Positions 8,352 through 16,408 of a stretch of DNA of 64,000 bases are shown here, in pieces. The position numbers and the translations under genes were made by a program. This DNA is from Arachnia propionica (lineage in GTDB: Bacteria; Actinomycetota; Actinomycetes; Propionibacteriales; Propionibacteriaceae), in NCBI RefSeq assembly GCF_003859805.1, contig NZ_RQZG01000018.1, positions 1 through 64,000 of the forward strand, read 5' to 3'. How positions within the stretch are numbered: the first letter of the stretch is position 1; each line of letters opens with the position of its first letter. The notes beneath the pieces were generated by a model. That model did no database searches, was not told the DNA's origin, and saw nothing but the letters and a program-made list of their open reading frames with translations.

Positions 8352-10235
8352 ATGAACACCGTGAGACTCACCGTCGGCCAGGCCATCATCCGGTTCCTGG
8401 TCAACCAGTACAGCGAACGCGACGGCGTGGAGCAGCGCCTCATCGCGGGTGCCTTCGGCATCTTCGGGCACGGCAACGTCGCAGGGATCGGGCAGGCACT
8501 GCTGCAGAACGACCTCGATCCCGGGCCCGACGGCGGCCGCATGCGCTACATCATGCCCCGCAACGAGCAGGGCATGGTCAACGCGGCGGCGGCGTTCGCG
8601 AAGACCACGAACCGGCTGAGCACCTGGATGTGCACCGCCTCCATCGGGCCCGGCTCCCTCAACATGGTCACGGGGGCGGCCCTGGCCACGACGAACCGGC
8701 TGCCGGTGCTGCTGTTCCCCTCCGACCAGTTCGCCACCCGCCACCCCGACCCGGTGCTGCAGCAGGTGGAGGACCCGGTCTCGCCGATGACGGCGGCCAC
8801 CGACTGCTTCCGGCCCGTCTCCCGGTTCTTCGACCGCATCGAACGGCCCGAGCAGCTGATCCCGTCGCTCATGGCGGGGCTGAGGGTGCTGACCGACCCC
8901 GTCGACACCGGGGCCGTGACCATCGCGTTGCCGCAGGACGTCCAGGCGGAGGCCCACGACTGGCCCGAGGAGCTGTTCGCGCGTCGGGTGTGGCACGTGC
9001 GCCGCCCACCCGCCGAGGGGGCCGCCATCGAACGCGCGGCTGCGATCATCAAGGAGGCGAGGAAGCCACTCATCGTCTCCGGCGGCGGCACCATCTACGC
9101 CGGGGCGTCGCAGCAGCTGCGGGACTTCGCCACCGCGACCGGCATCCCCGTCGCCGACACCCAGGCGGGCAAGGGGGCCATCAACCACGACCATCCGTGC
9201 GCCGTCGGTGGGGTCGGGTCGACGGGGGCGGCCTCGGCCAACGCGCTGGCCGACGAGGCCGACGTCGTGATCGGCATCGGGACCCGCTACTCGGACTTCA
9301 CCACCGCCTCCCACACCCAGTTCAAGAACCCTCACGTGCGGTTCGTCAACATCAACGTGGCGGCCTTCGACGCGGCGAAGCACTCGGCTGAGATGGTCGT
9401 CGCCGATGCGCGTGACGGCCTGGAGCAGCTGGGCCGGGCACTGGAGGGATACCGCGTCGACGAGGACCACAGCCGTCGGGTCGCGGAGCTGAAGCAGGCC
9501 TGGCAGGAGGCCACGACGGAGTGCTACCAGCGCGGTCAGACCCCGCTGCCCGCCCAGACGGAGGTGTTCGGGGCGCTCAACGAGCTGATGGGGCCCACGG
9601 ACGTGGTCATCAACGCGGCCGGGTCCATGCCGGGTGATCTGCAGTGCCTGTGGCAGGCCTCCACCCCGGAGCAGTACCACGTCGAGTACGCGTTCTCCTG
9701 CATGGGATACGAGATCCCGGCGGCGATGGGGGTGAAGCTGGCCCGGCCCGACGCGGAGGTCGTCGCGATCGTCGGGGACGGCACCTACCAGATGCTGCCG
9801 ATGGAGTTGGCCACCGTCGTGCAGGAGCGCCTCAAGGTGATCTACGTGCTGCTGCAGAACCACGGCTTCGCCTCGATCGGGGCGTTGTCGGAGAGCCACG
9901 GGTCGCAGCGCTTCGGCACCCGCTACCGCACCGGGGACACCCCGCACAACGCCGACGGTGAGCTGCTGCCGGTGGACATCGCGGCGAACGCGGAGTCGTG
10001 GGGGCTGAAGGTGCTGCGGGTGGAGAGCATCGCCGAGTTCCGTGAGGCCTACGCCGAGGCCGTGGCCGGGGACGTGCCGGTGATGATCCACATCGAGACG
10101 GATCTGTACGGCCCGAACCCGCCCGGGTCCAGCTGGTGGGACGTCCCGGTCTCCGAGACCTCCAGGATCTCCTCCACCCAGCAGGCGCGCCAGTGGTACG
10201 AGGGCAAGAAGGCCGATCAGCGGCACTACCTCTGA
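8352..10235 (+). CDS. iolD: 3D-(3,5/4)-trihydroxycyclohexane-1,2-dione acylhydrolase (ThDP-dependent)
   Basis: A 627-aa thiamine-diphosphate enzyme of the acetolactate-synthase superfamily. It opens the ring of the inositol-derived diketone to give 5-deoxy-glucuronate for IolB. The N-terminal ThDP-binding domain contains IFGHGNVAGIGQAL. The C-terminal cofactor motif is GDGTYQMLPMELATVVQ, ending LLQNHGF. It starts at ATG 8352, 22 bp after iolB, with AGGA upstream. It is the last gene of the operon, followed at once by a strong terminator hairpin. Confidence 0.94.
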   Translation: MNTVRLTVGQAIIRFLVNQYSERDGVEQRLIAGAFGIFGHGNVAGIGQALLQNDLDPGPDGGRMRYIMPRNEQGMVNAAAAFAKTTNRLSTWMCTASIGPGSLNMVTGAALATTNRLPVLLFPSDQFATRHPDPVLQQVEDPVSPMTAATDCFRPVSRFFDRIERPEQLIPSLMAGLRVLTDPVDTGAVTIALPQDVQAEAHDWPEELFARRVWHVRRPPAEGAAIERAAAIIKEARKPLIVSGGGTIYAGASQQLRDFATATGIPVADTQAGKGAINHDHPCAVGGVGSTGAASANALADEADVVIGIGTRYSDFTTASHTQFKNPHVRFVNINVAAFDAAKHSAEMVVADARDGLEQLGRALEGYRVDEDHSRRVAELKQAWQEATTECYQRGQTPLPAQTEVFGALNELMGPTDVVINAAGSMPGDLQCLWQASTPEQYHVEYAFSCMGYEIPAAMGVKLARPDAEVVAIVGDGTYQMLPMELATVVQERLKVIYVLLQNHGFASIGALSESHGSQRFGTRYRTGDTPHNADGELLPVDIAANAESWGLKVLRVESIAEFREAYAEAVAGDVPVMIHIETDLYGPNPPGSSWWDVPVSETSRISSTQQARQWYEGKKADQRHYL

Positions 10236-10242
10236 TCGATCC

Positions 10243-10308
10243 GACGGGGGCTCCCGCCACTCCTCGCGCCGCCACCCGGTGGCGTGAGGCAGGGCGGGAG
10301 CCCCCGTC
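10243..10308. terminator. Bidirectional terminator hairpin between iolD and the minus-strand DUF6493-like gene
   Basis: Perfect 16-bp inverted repeat: GACGGGGGCTCCCGCC at 10243-10258 and its complement at 10293-10308. An inner hairpin GCCACC/GGTGGC lies in the loop. It sits between two convergent stop codons (10235 and 10310). No long T-run is needed in this GC-rich type. Confidence 0.85.
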
Positions 10309-10309
10309 G

Positions 10310-12625
10310 TCACAGCTTCCCGACGATCTCCCGCGCCAACTGGTGGGCCTTCGACCTGCCCTTGCCCGCCGCCAGGGCCCGGATGTTCGGCAGTGCCGCG
10401 ACCTCCGGGACCTCCGGCAGGCGGTGGTTCAGCACCTCCAGCACCGCTCCCGTGTCCCGGGGCAGTCTCGGGGTCCCGGCCCGCTGCTCCGCGATCCGCA
10501 CCAGCAGCGGCCACACCAGCTGCAGCGCGCCCTCCTCGGCCAGCAGACCCAGCAGTGCTGCGACCTTCGCCCGGTCCGGCTCCCACTCGTGGACCCAGAT
10601 GTCGTCCCAGGCGTCGTGCAGTGTCTGTGGGCTCAGCCTGCCCTCCTCCCACGCGTCCAGCAGTGCTGCGGCCAGTGGCGGCAACTGACCAGTGGCGCAC
10701 TCGCCCGCCAGCGCCAGGGCCGCGAACGCGGTCACCGCATCGACGGGGCGCGCCGCGTCGATCACCTCCGCCAGCCGACCCACCGGTGGGGTGGTGGAGA
10801 AGGCCAGCATGCCCAGCACCCCGACGGCGGGCCGGGCCGGGCAGGAGGGCAGCAGCCGGATCGCGAGCTCCCAGCCGTGCGCCCCGACGTTGATCCCGGT
10901 GAAGGGACGCGTCCAGCCGTCGTCGATGCCGAGCTCCCTCGCCCCTGCGGGCTCCTGCCCCTCGACGATCATCCGACGGGCGGGATCGGTGATGGTGGTG
11001 GAGGGGCGGAAGTCGAGGTGGGCCGCCGTCACGGGCTGGTCCCGCCACGCATCGACGGCGGTTGCGGCCGCACCGGTGAGCTCCAGACGGGGAAGGTCAC
11101 CGGTGACCCGACTGAGCGCCACCAGCAGGTCGGCGGCAGACGGCTGCACCCCCGCGTCGCGATGGGCGCCCAGCCGCGCGGCGAGCACCTCACCGTCGAT
11201 CCGCAACCCCTCGTGGGTGGGGGTCGACAGCACGCAGGGCAGGGTGCCCACACCGTCCAGCACCTCGCGGTGGCGGCGGGCCACCAGCTCGCTCAGCGGG
11301 GTGGTCTTGGGTCTCGGTGGCCTGCCGGTCGCCCACGCGTACAGGCACTGCCGCAGCAGGTCCGCCGGTCCCATCGGTCCCATCGACGAGAACAGCCCGC
11401 GGGTGGCCTCCGCACCGATCTCCCGCCCGGTCAGCACGAGGCTCGCCAGGGCCTCCTCGTGGAGGTTCGGGTCGGGTTCGCGCGCGTTGTCCAGCCGGGC
11501 CACCAGCTCCCGGGCCGACGGCTCGTCGAGCACCCTCCCGAGCGTGCACGCGGCAGGTGCGGGCAGGGCGGGACCGCGCCACAACCCCAGCGTGCTGGGT
11601 GCAGCGACATCCCCCCAGCGCTCGAGGAGGCCGGTGGCGAGTCTCGCGGTGGCCACATCGGGGTTGCCGGTCAGCTGGGCCAGGGTCTCGCGGAGCTCCT
11701 GCGAAGGGGACTCCAGCCGGTCCAGGGCCTTCAGCACGGTGCGGCGGTTGCCCTTCTCCTTGCGGGGCAGCACCGCGACGGCGAGTGCGTCCAGCTGCGC
11801 GGCGGGCAGCTCCGGGGTGAGCAGCTCGGGCAGCACGGCCTTGACCACCGTGCCGTCGGCCAGGGGCAGGGCCGCGATGATCCGGTCCGGGTCGGTGACC
11901 AGCGACACTCCCAGGGCCTCGGACCAGTGCAGGGCGGCCCGTTGGGCGCCTGGCCGGTCACCACGCTCGATGACGCTCGTCAGTGCCTCGGCCAGGGCGA
12001 CGTCGTCGACCTCCTCCACGGCCCGGACCTCGGCGATCCCCTGCGCGACCTGCTCCCGGTGCCAGTCCTTGTCGGTGTGGAACTGGACGAAGGCGTCCGG
12101 GGCCTGGCACGCGGCGAGGAACTGCTCCACCCAGCGGCGTCCGGGGCGGGGCAGCGACAGGTCGTCGTCGTTGACCCAGGACTCCCAGATGGCTGCCTGG
12201 GTGGGCATCGGGAGGTCGTGCGCGACGACCAGTTCCAGCAGCAGGTCCGCCAGGTACCCGGTCACCCGGCGGGGACAGCGCTCCACCAGCTCGGCCGCCC
12301 ACCCGGGGCCGAGGGCGACGGCGGCCCGCAGGAAGGGGTCGCGGTTGCACCGGTGGTTGACGACGTCGTACAGCAGCCAGGAGCCCGATGGACTGATCAG
12401 TTTGAGGAACTGCGACGGGGTGACCCCCAGCGCCACGGCCAACACGATGACGGCCACCCTCTGGTCGCGGTCCGTCGCCTCCTTGTCCATCCGGGCCGTG
12501 GCCCGGCCCGCCCCGGCCGCTGCGGCGGCCCGCTCCTCGGCGGACAGGGCGGCGACCGCGTCGATCATCTCGGTCAGGGAACCGGCGGCAAGGTCCTGGT
12601 ACCGCTGGTGGGGCCACGCTGACAT
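10310..12625 (-). CDS. Large helical-repeat protein, DUF6493-like (copy 1)
   Basis: A 771-aa soluble protein rich in Leu/Ala helical pairs, probably HEAT/ARM-like. It starts at ATG 12625 with GGAGGA upstream. The N-terminus (HQRYQDLAAGS..MIDAVAALSAEER) and the C-terminal tail (GKGRSKAHQLAREIVGKL) recur in three more genes at 25.1-30.6 kb. The first ~200 residues share FLxLIxPxGxWLLYxVV and a LVVAHDLPMP...WESW motif with those paralogues. I believe this is the actinomycete family called DUF6493, whose function is unknown. No catalytic residues are evident. A scaffold or partner role is plausible. Confidence 0.65.
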   Translation of the reverse strand: MSAWPHQRYQDLAAGSLTEMIDAVAALSAEERAAAAAGAGRATARMDKEATDRDQRVAVIVLAVALGVTPSQFLKLISPSGSWLLYDVVNHRCNRDPFLRAAVALGPGWAAELVERCPRRVTGYLADLLLELVVAHDLPMPTQAAIWESWVNDDDLSLPRPGRRWVEQFLAACQAPDAFVQFHTDKDWHREQVAQGIAEVRAVEEVDDVALAEALTSVIERGDRPGAQRAALHWSEALGVSLVTDPDRIIAALPLADGTVVKAVLPELLTPELPAAQLDALAVAVLPRKEKGNRRTVLKALDRLESPSQELRETLAQLTGNPDVATARLATGLLERWGDVAAPSTLGLWRGPALPAPAACTLGRVLDEPSARELVARLDNAREPDPNLHEEALASLVLTGREIGAEATRGLFSSMGPMGPADLLRQCLYAWATGRPPRPKTTPLSELVARRHREVLDGVGTLPCVLSTPTHEGLRIDGEVLAARLGAHRDAGVQPSAADLLVALSRVTGDLPRLELTGAAATAVDAWRDQPVTAAHLDFRPSTTITDPARRMIVEGQEPAGARELGIDDGWTRPFTGINVGAHGWELAIRLLPSCPARPAVGVLGMLAFSTTPPVGRLAEVIDAARPVDAVTAFAALALAGECATGQLPPLAAALLDAWEEGRLSPQTLHDAWDDIWVHEWEPDRAKVAALLGLLAEEGALQLVWPLLVRIAEQRAGTPRLPRDTGAVLEVLNHRLPEVPEVAALPNIRALAAGKGRSKAHQLAREIVGKL

Positions 12626-12931
12626 GGGCTTCCTCCGATCGGGGATGTGGTGGGGATGAATGTAGCGTGCCGCCCCGACAAGAATCCGGCCACGGCGCGG
12701 ACGGCCCGTGTCGGGACCAGGTGACGGGGCCTGCGGACCCCCGCGGGGTCTCGACGTCCCGGGCACCCTCGGCTCGACCTGCGGGGAAGGAGGAACACCG
12801 TCGCCGTCGTCCTGGGCCGGTCGTCCCCCGCATCGTGCTCGGGGTCGTGCGGGCGGTGCTGCTCCACGTCGGCGGAGCCGACTTGACAGGTTTTTGACAG
12901 CGACTGTGGCAGGCTGTCCGAGGAGGTAGGC
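12626..12931. other. Intergenic control region between divergent DUF6493-like and histidine kinase genes
   Basis: 306 bp. A minus-strand -10 candidate TACATT (12659-12664) lies ~35 bp before the DUF6493-like start. The right end holds tandem TTGACAG boxes and the AGGAGG ribosome-binding site of the kinase gene. The middle shows no recognisable gene. Confidence 0.5.
12883..12900 (+). promoter_or_regulatory. Tandem 11-bp response-regulator boxes before the first kinase gene
   Basis: TTGACAG at 12883-12889 and again at 12894-12900, exactly 11 bp apart. Direct repeats with 11-bp spacing are typical for OmpR/PhoB-family dimers, and two such regulators are encoded nearby. The second copy could double as a -35 element. 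Confidence 0.5.
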
Positions 12932-14677
12932 ATGTTCCGCACCGTTCGGGCCCGAATCGTCGTCCTGACCGCACTGGTGGTCGTCACCTCGGTGGTGCTG
13001 ACCGCCGTCGTGGTCTCCCTCGCCGTCCAACGGGCGGCCCGGCAGGAGGCGGTCCAGACCCTCAACCATGACGCCATCATCTTCCAGAGCCTGCTGGAAC
13101 ACGGCATCCAGCACAGCTCCTGGGCCGATGTCGGGCCGCTCGTGGAGAGACTGGCCACCCAGTACGACCGACGCATCGCGTTGAAGAGCCCGGCGGGACA
13201 GCTCATCGTCGACTCCGACGAACTGCTCGGCCGGCAACCTGCACCCCTGCGACCCGACCCGGAGGGGATCATCAACCCCAAGGACCCGGCGGTCTTCCCC
13301 ATCGACTACGACCTGGCCGACGATGCTCCCGTCGAGCTCACCGAGGAGGACCGTCGGGTCCATGCGGAACGCGTCCAGGCGAGCCTCGCCTGCCTCGACT
13401 CCCACCGGATTCCCCACGAGACGGTCCTCCAGGAGACCGGACTGACGGATGTGCTCCTGTCCGAGGAAGCAGGGCTGAGCGACACCCAGTGGGATCAGGC
13501 CGCCGACTGCCTGACCCCGCTGGATCTTCCCCTGCCCTCGGAGGAACAGACCTGGAACATCGACCAGGAAGCACTGAACCGGTGCATGCGGGAACGCGGG
13601 ATCACCGAACCGGCACCGACGTCACCGGGAGGATCGACCCAGCAGGTCTCCCGGGCCTGGCTGGACTGCGTCAACCAGCAGACCCACCCCAAGGTGGCCC
13701 CGGCCGTGCAGCTGTTCCTCGGTTCGGAAGGACACGACCCGTTGAGTCTCGAAGGACTGGCGACCTTCGAGACCACGGGCATCGTGGGGTGCATCATCGT
13801 CGTCGCCGGCATCGCCGTGATGGTGCTCTCCACCCGGATCGCCCGACCGCTGCGCACCCTCACGTCCGCGGCGACCCGACTGGGACGAGGCGAGCTGGAC
13901 GTGCGCGTCGAGGTCCCGGACCGCACCGAGGTCGGGACCCTGGCCGAGACCTTCAACTCGATGGCCGAGTCCCTGTCCCGCAGCGAACAGGCCCGACGGC
14001 AGATGACGGCCGACATCGCCCACGAGCTGAGGAACCCGCTGGTGACCCTCGGAGGGGGACTGGAGGCCATCCAGGACGGGATCTACGAGCCGACCCCGGA
14101 GGTGATCGGCAGCCTGATGGAGGAGACCACCCACCTGAGACGCCTGGTCACGGACCTCAGGGAACTGGCCCTGGCCGACACGGGACGGCTCACCGTCGAA
14201 CGACTCCCCCTCGACCTGGCCGATGTCGTCTCCGCCGTCGCCACCGCCCACATCCCGGTCGCGGCGAAGGTGGGGGTGACGCTCGAGGCCACCGCAGCGC
14301 CCGACCACTGGGTGGACGGCGACGACACGCGGCTGCGGCAGGTGATCTCCAACCTGCTCGGCAACGCCATCCACCACACCCCCGACGGCGGGACGGTGTC
14401 GCTGCGTCTCGGCAGGACGGCAGAGGGCATCACCCTGGCGATCACCGACACCGGCGAGGGCATTCCCGCCGAGCAGCTCCCCCACATCTTCGAACGGTTC
14501 TGGCGTGCCGACCCGAGCCGACACCGCGTCGCCGGCCGCACCGGCCTGGGACTCGCCATCTCCGAGGCCCTGGTCAAGGCCCACGACGGCACCATCACCG
14601 TCGCCTCGACGGTGGGGGAGGGGACGACCTTCACGATCACCCTGCCCGAATCCCTGACCCCGGAGGAGGTTCCCTGA
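12932..14677 (+). CDS. Sensor histidine kinase with large cysteine-containing ectodomain (kinase 1)
   Basis: A 581-aa membrane sensor. TM1 spans ~11-33, a ~245-residue extracytoplasmic domain is ~34-279, TM2 is ~280-300 and HAMP ~300-352. The dimerisation helix carries the phospho-accepting His364 (DIAHELRNPL). The ATPase domain has N-box NLLGNAIHHTP, G1 DTGEGIP and G2 GLGLAIS. The ectodomain has cysteine-bracketed helical segments (ACLDSHRIPHE...DCL; RCMRERGITE...DCV). It is ~50-60% similar by eye to kinase 2 downstream. The next gene encodes a secreted repeat protein, a candidate ligand or regulator. Cognate regulator: likely one of the two OmpR-type proteins in this cluster. Confidence 0.92.
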   Translation: MFRTVRARIVVLTALVVVTSVVLTAVVVSLAVQRAARQEAVQTLNHDAIIFQSLLEHGIQHSSWADVGPLVERLATQYDRRIALKSPAGQLIVDSDELLGRQPAPLRPDPEGIINPKDPAVFPIDYDLADDAPVELTEEDRRVHAERVQASLACLDSHRIPHETVLQETGLTDVLLSEEAGLSDTQWDQAADCLTPLDLPLPSEEQTWNIDQEALNRCMRERGITEPAPTSPGGSTQQVSRAWLDCVNQQTHPKVAPAVQLFLGSEGHDPLSLEGLATFETTGIVGCIIVVAGIAVMVLSTRIARPLRTLTSAATRLGRGELDVRVEVPDRTEVGTLAETFNSMAESLSRSEQARRQMTADIAHELRNPLVTLGGGLEAIQDGIYEPTPEVIGSLMEETTHLRRLVTDLRELALADTGRLTVERLPLDLADVVSAVATAHIPVAAKVGVTLEATAAPDHWVDGDDTRLRQVISNLLGNAIHHTPDGGTVSLRLGRTAEGITLAITDTGEGIPAEQLPHIFERFWRADPSRHRVAGRTGLGLAISEALVKAHDGTITVASTVGEGTTFTITLPESLTPEEVP

Positions 14678-14680
14678 AAT

Positions 14681-14720
14681 CTGACCGACAGCTGACTGCT
14701 TCTTGACAGTTTCCTGACAC
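14681..14720 (+). promoter_or_regulatory. Four tandem 11-bp boxes before secreted repeat protein A
   Basis: CTGACCG (14681), CTGACTG (14692), TTGACAG (14703) and CTGACAC (14714) begin at exact 11-bp intervals. This is a longer version of the TTGACAG pair before kinase 1. It ends 64 bp before the start of the secreted protein. It likely binds the cluster's response regulator(s) and activates transcription. Confidence 0.55.
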
Positions 14721-14783
14721 ACGACTGGGCAAGGTGGATCACACGAGGGAAAGCCCCTCAGGAACTCCAGGAAGGTGATTCAG

Positions 14784-15452
14784 ATGTCACTGATTCGCAA
14801 GTCTCTCGTCGGTCTCGGTGCCGCCCTCGTCGTCGCCGGCTCCGTGTTCACCGCCGACGTGGCCAGGGCCGAGTCCACCACCTATCCGGCCGAGGCCAGC
14901 GTGGCCACCCCGGACCTGAAGGACCAGGAGCAGGCGTTCCACAAGTTCCTCACCGAACGGGGGATCGAGCACCGGATGGAAGTCGTCGACGGCGTGGAGA
15001 CGGTGGTCTTCGACGTCATCAGTGAAGAGGTCATCAAGGCCACGGAAGAGTTCTACAACAGCCAGATGCCGGACCGGGAGGAAGTGGCCAAGCAGGCCAA
15101 GGCCGATGCCGAGGAGATGAAGAAGTACCTGGCGTCCCGGGGCTTCGACGTCGAGGTCGTGGTCAACGAGTTCAACACCGTCGAGGTCCCCGCCGCCGAT
15201 GAGAACGACAAGATCCTCGATGCCGTCGACGACTTCTGGTGGCAGAAGGACCCGATGAGCGAGGCCGAGATCGAGGCCGCCAATGCCGAGGAGCAGCGGC
15301 TGGCGGACCACCTGACCGCCCGCGGCTTCACGATCACCGTCGAGACCGACCGGCACGGCCTGAAGATGGTCAACGGGGACTGGGACGACCCGAAGCTGGA
15401 GGAGGCGATCAACGAGTTCTTCGCGTCCGAGGCCCAGCCCTACGAGGAGTGA
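14784..15452 (+). CDS. Secreted protein A with three copies of an unrecognised ~70-aa module
   Basis: A 222-aa exported protein. The start is ATG 14784 (AGGAAGG 8 bp upstream). The signal peptide is residues 1-31, with cleavage likely after ARA. The mature part is three modules with helix - strand - strand - helix pattern. Examples are AEEMKKYLASRGFDVEVVV...ILDAVDDFWW and EEQRLADHLTARGFTITVET...LEEAINEFF, joined by a KDPMSEAEIEA linker. It is very acidic and has no cysteine. Proteins B, C and D downstream use the same module. It lies between kinase 1 and response regulator 1, suggesting it is an accessory of this signalling system. Family not recognised. Confidence 0.8.
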   Translation: MSLIRKSLVGLGAALVVAGSVFTADVARAESTTYPAEASVATPDLKDQEQAFHKFLTERGIEHRMEVVDGVETVVFDVISEEVIKATEEFYNSQMPDREEVAKQAKADAEEMKKYLASRGFDVEVVVNEFNTVEVPAADENDKILDAVDDFWWQKDPMSEAEIEAANAEEQRLADHLTARGFTITVETDRHGLKMVNGDWDDPKLEEAINEFFASEAQPYEE

Positions 15453-15519
15453 GTGACCCCTCCTCCACGTGACTGCACAGACCACCCCCCCGAGCAGGTG
15501 GAGGAGTTTCCCCAACCGG

Positions 15520-15553
15520 CCCGGTGAGGTCCTGCGACAAGGGCCTCACCGGG
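15520..15553 (+). terminator. Terminator-like hairpin after secreted protein A
   Basis: Inverted repeat CCCGGTGAGG (15520-15529) / CCTCACCGGG (15544-15553), 14-nt loop. It lies 68 bp after the stop and before the regulator gene, which has its own ribosome-binding site and a -10-like TATGGT near 15614. Confidence 0.6.
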
Positions 15554-15662
15554 TCGGTTCTCGATGTCCTGCCCGTCCGGCCAGCCGAGACCTCCCCACC
15601 ACGGCGGAGCCTCTATGGTTGGACGAGGGAGGTGGCCCCAACCACACATTGCGAGGAGTCGG

Positions 15663-16346
15663 ATGTCTCGGATCCTGATCGCGGAGGACGACCCGAAACA
15701 GGCCCACCTGCTGCGGGCCTACCTGGAGGCGGAGGGCCACCGGGTGACGGTGGCGGCGGACGGTGCGGAGGCGCTGGAACGCATCCGGGAACGCCGCCCC
15801 GACCTGCTGCTGCTGGACGTGATGATGCCCCGGGTGGACGGCTGGCAGGTGCTGCAGGAGCTGGGGCCGACCGGTGAGGTGCCGGTCATCGTGCTCACGG
15901 CCCGAAGTGAGGAGTCCGATCAGCTGTTCGGGTTCAGCCTCGGCGCCGACGACTACGTCACCAAGCCGTACAGCCCCCGTCAGGTGGTGGCGAGGGTCAG
16001 GGCGGTGCTGCGCCGTACCGCGCAGCCGGAGCAGGAACGGGTCCTGCAGGCGGGGCCGATCAGCATCGACCTGGAGCGCTACGAGGTGCGGGTCGCGGGT
16101 GAGGTCGTCGAGCTGACGAGCCGGGAGATGGCGCTGCTGGTGGCGCTGGCGGAGCAGCCGGGGAAGGTCTTCACCCGTCAGTACCTGCTGCAGGAGGTGG
16201 CGGGGTTCGACAGCCTCTCCCTGCAACGCACCATCGACATGCACGTGCTCAACCTGCGTCGCAAGATCGAACCGGACCCGACCCATCCGATGTACCTGGT
16301 GACGGTGAAGGGACGAGGCTACAAGCTCGTGGTCCCGACGGACTGA
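15663..16346 (+). CDS. OmpR/PhoB-family response regulator 1
   Basis: A 227-aa regulator. The receiver domain (1-115) has acidic pocket EDD at 8-10, phospho-acceptor Asp52 (LLLLDVMMP), Thr in VLTA and Lys in VTKPYSP. The C-terminal winged helix (~130-222) has the family signature RTIDMHVLNLRRKIEPDP and KGRGYKL. It starts at ATG 15663 with GAGGAG upstream. Only 62 bp separate it from kinase 2, so it is probably the partner of kinase 2. It is ~75% identical by eye to response regulator 2 at 21.4 kb. Likely target sites are the 11-bp-spaced TTGACAG boxes in this cluster. Confidence 0.92.
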   Translation: MSRILIAEDDPKQAHLLRAYLEAEGHRVTVAADGAEALERIRERRPDLLLLDVMMPRVDGWQVLQELGPTGEVPVIVLTARSEESDQLFGFSLGADDYVTKPYSPRQVVARVRAVLRRTAQPEQERVLQAGPISIDLERYEVRVAGEVVELTSREMALLVALAEQPGKVFTRQYLLQEVAGFDSLSLQRTIDMHVLNLRRKIEPDPTHPMYLVTVKGRGYKLVVPTD

Positions 16347-16408
16347 CCCCTGGGTGACCCGGGAACGGACAGGGGACCGTCCCTGCCCGGATGTGGGACG
16401 CTGGAGCC

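Noticed and set aside
8235-12622. Very long antisense open frames opposite iolD (8235-11048, minus) and the DUF6493-like gene (10136-12622, plus)
   Set aside because: High GC makes antisense frames stop-free. The sense frames carry family motifs and GC-rich third positions; the antisense ones do not.
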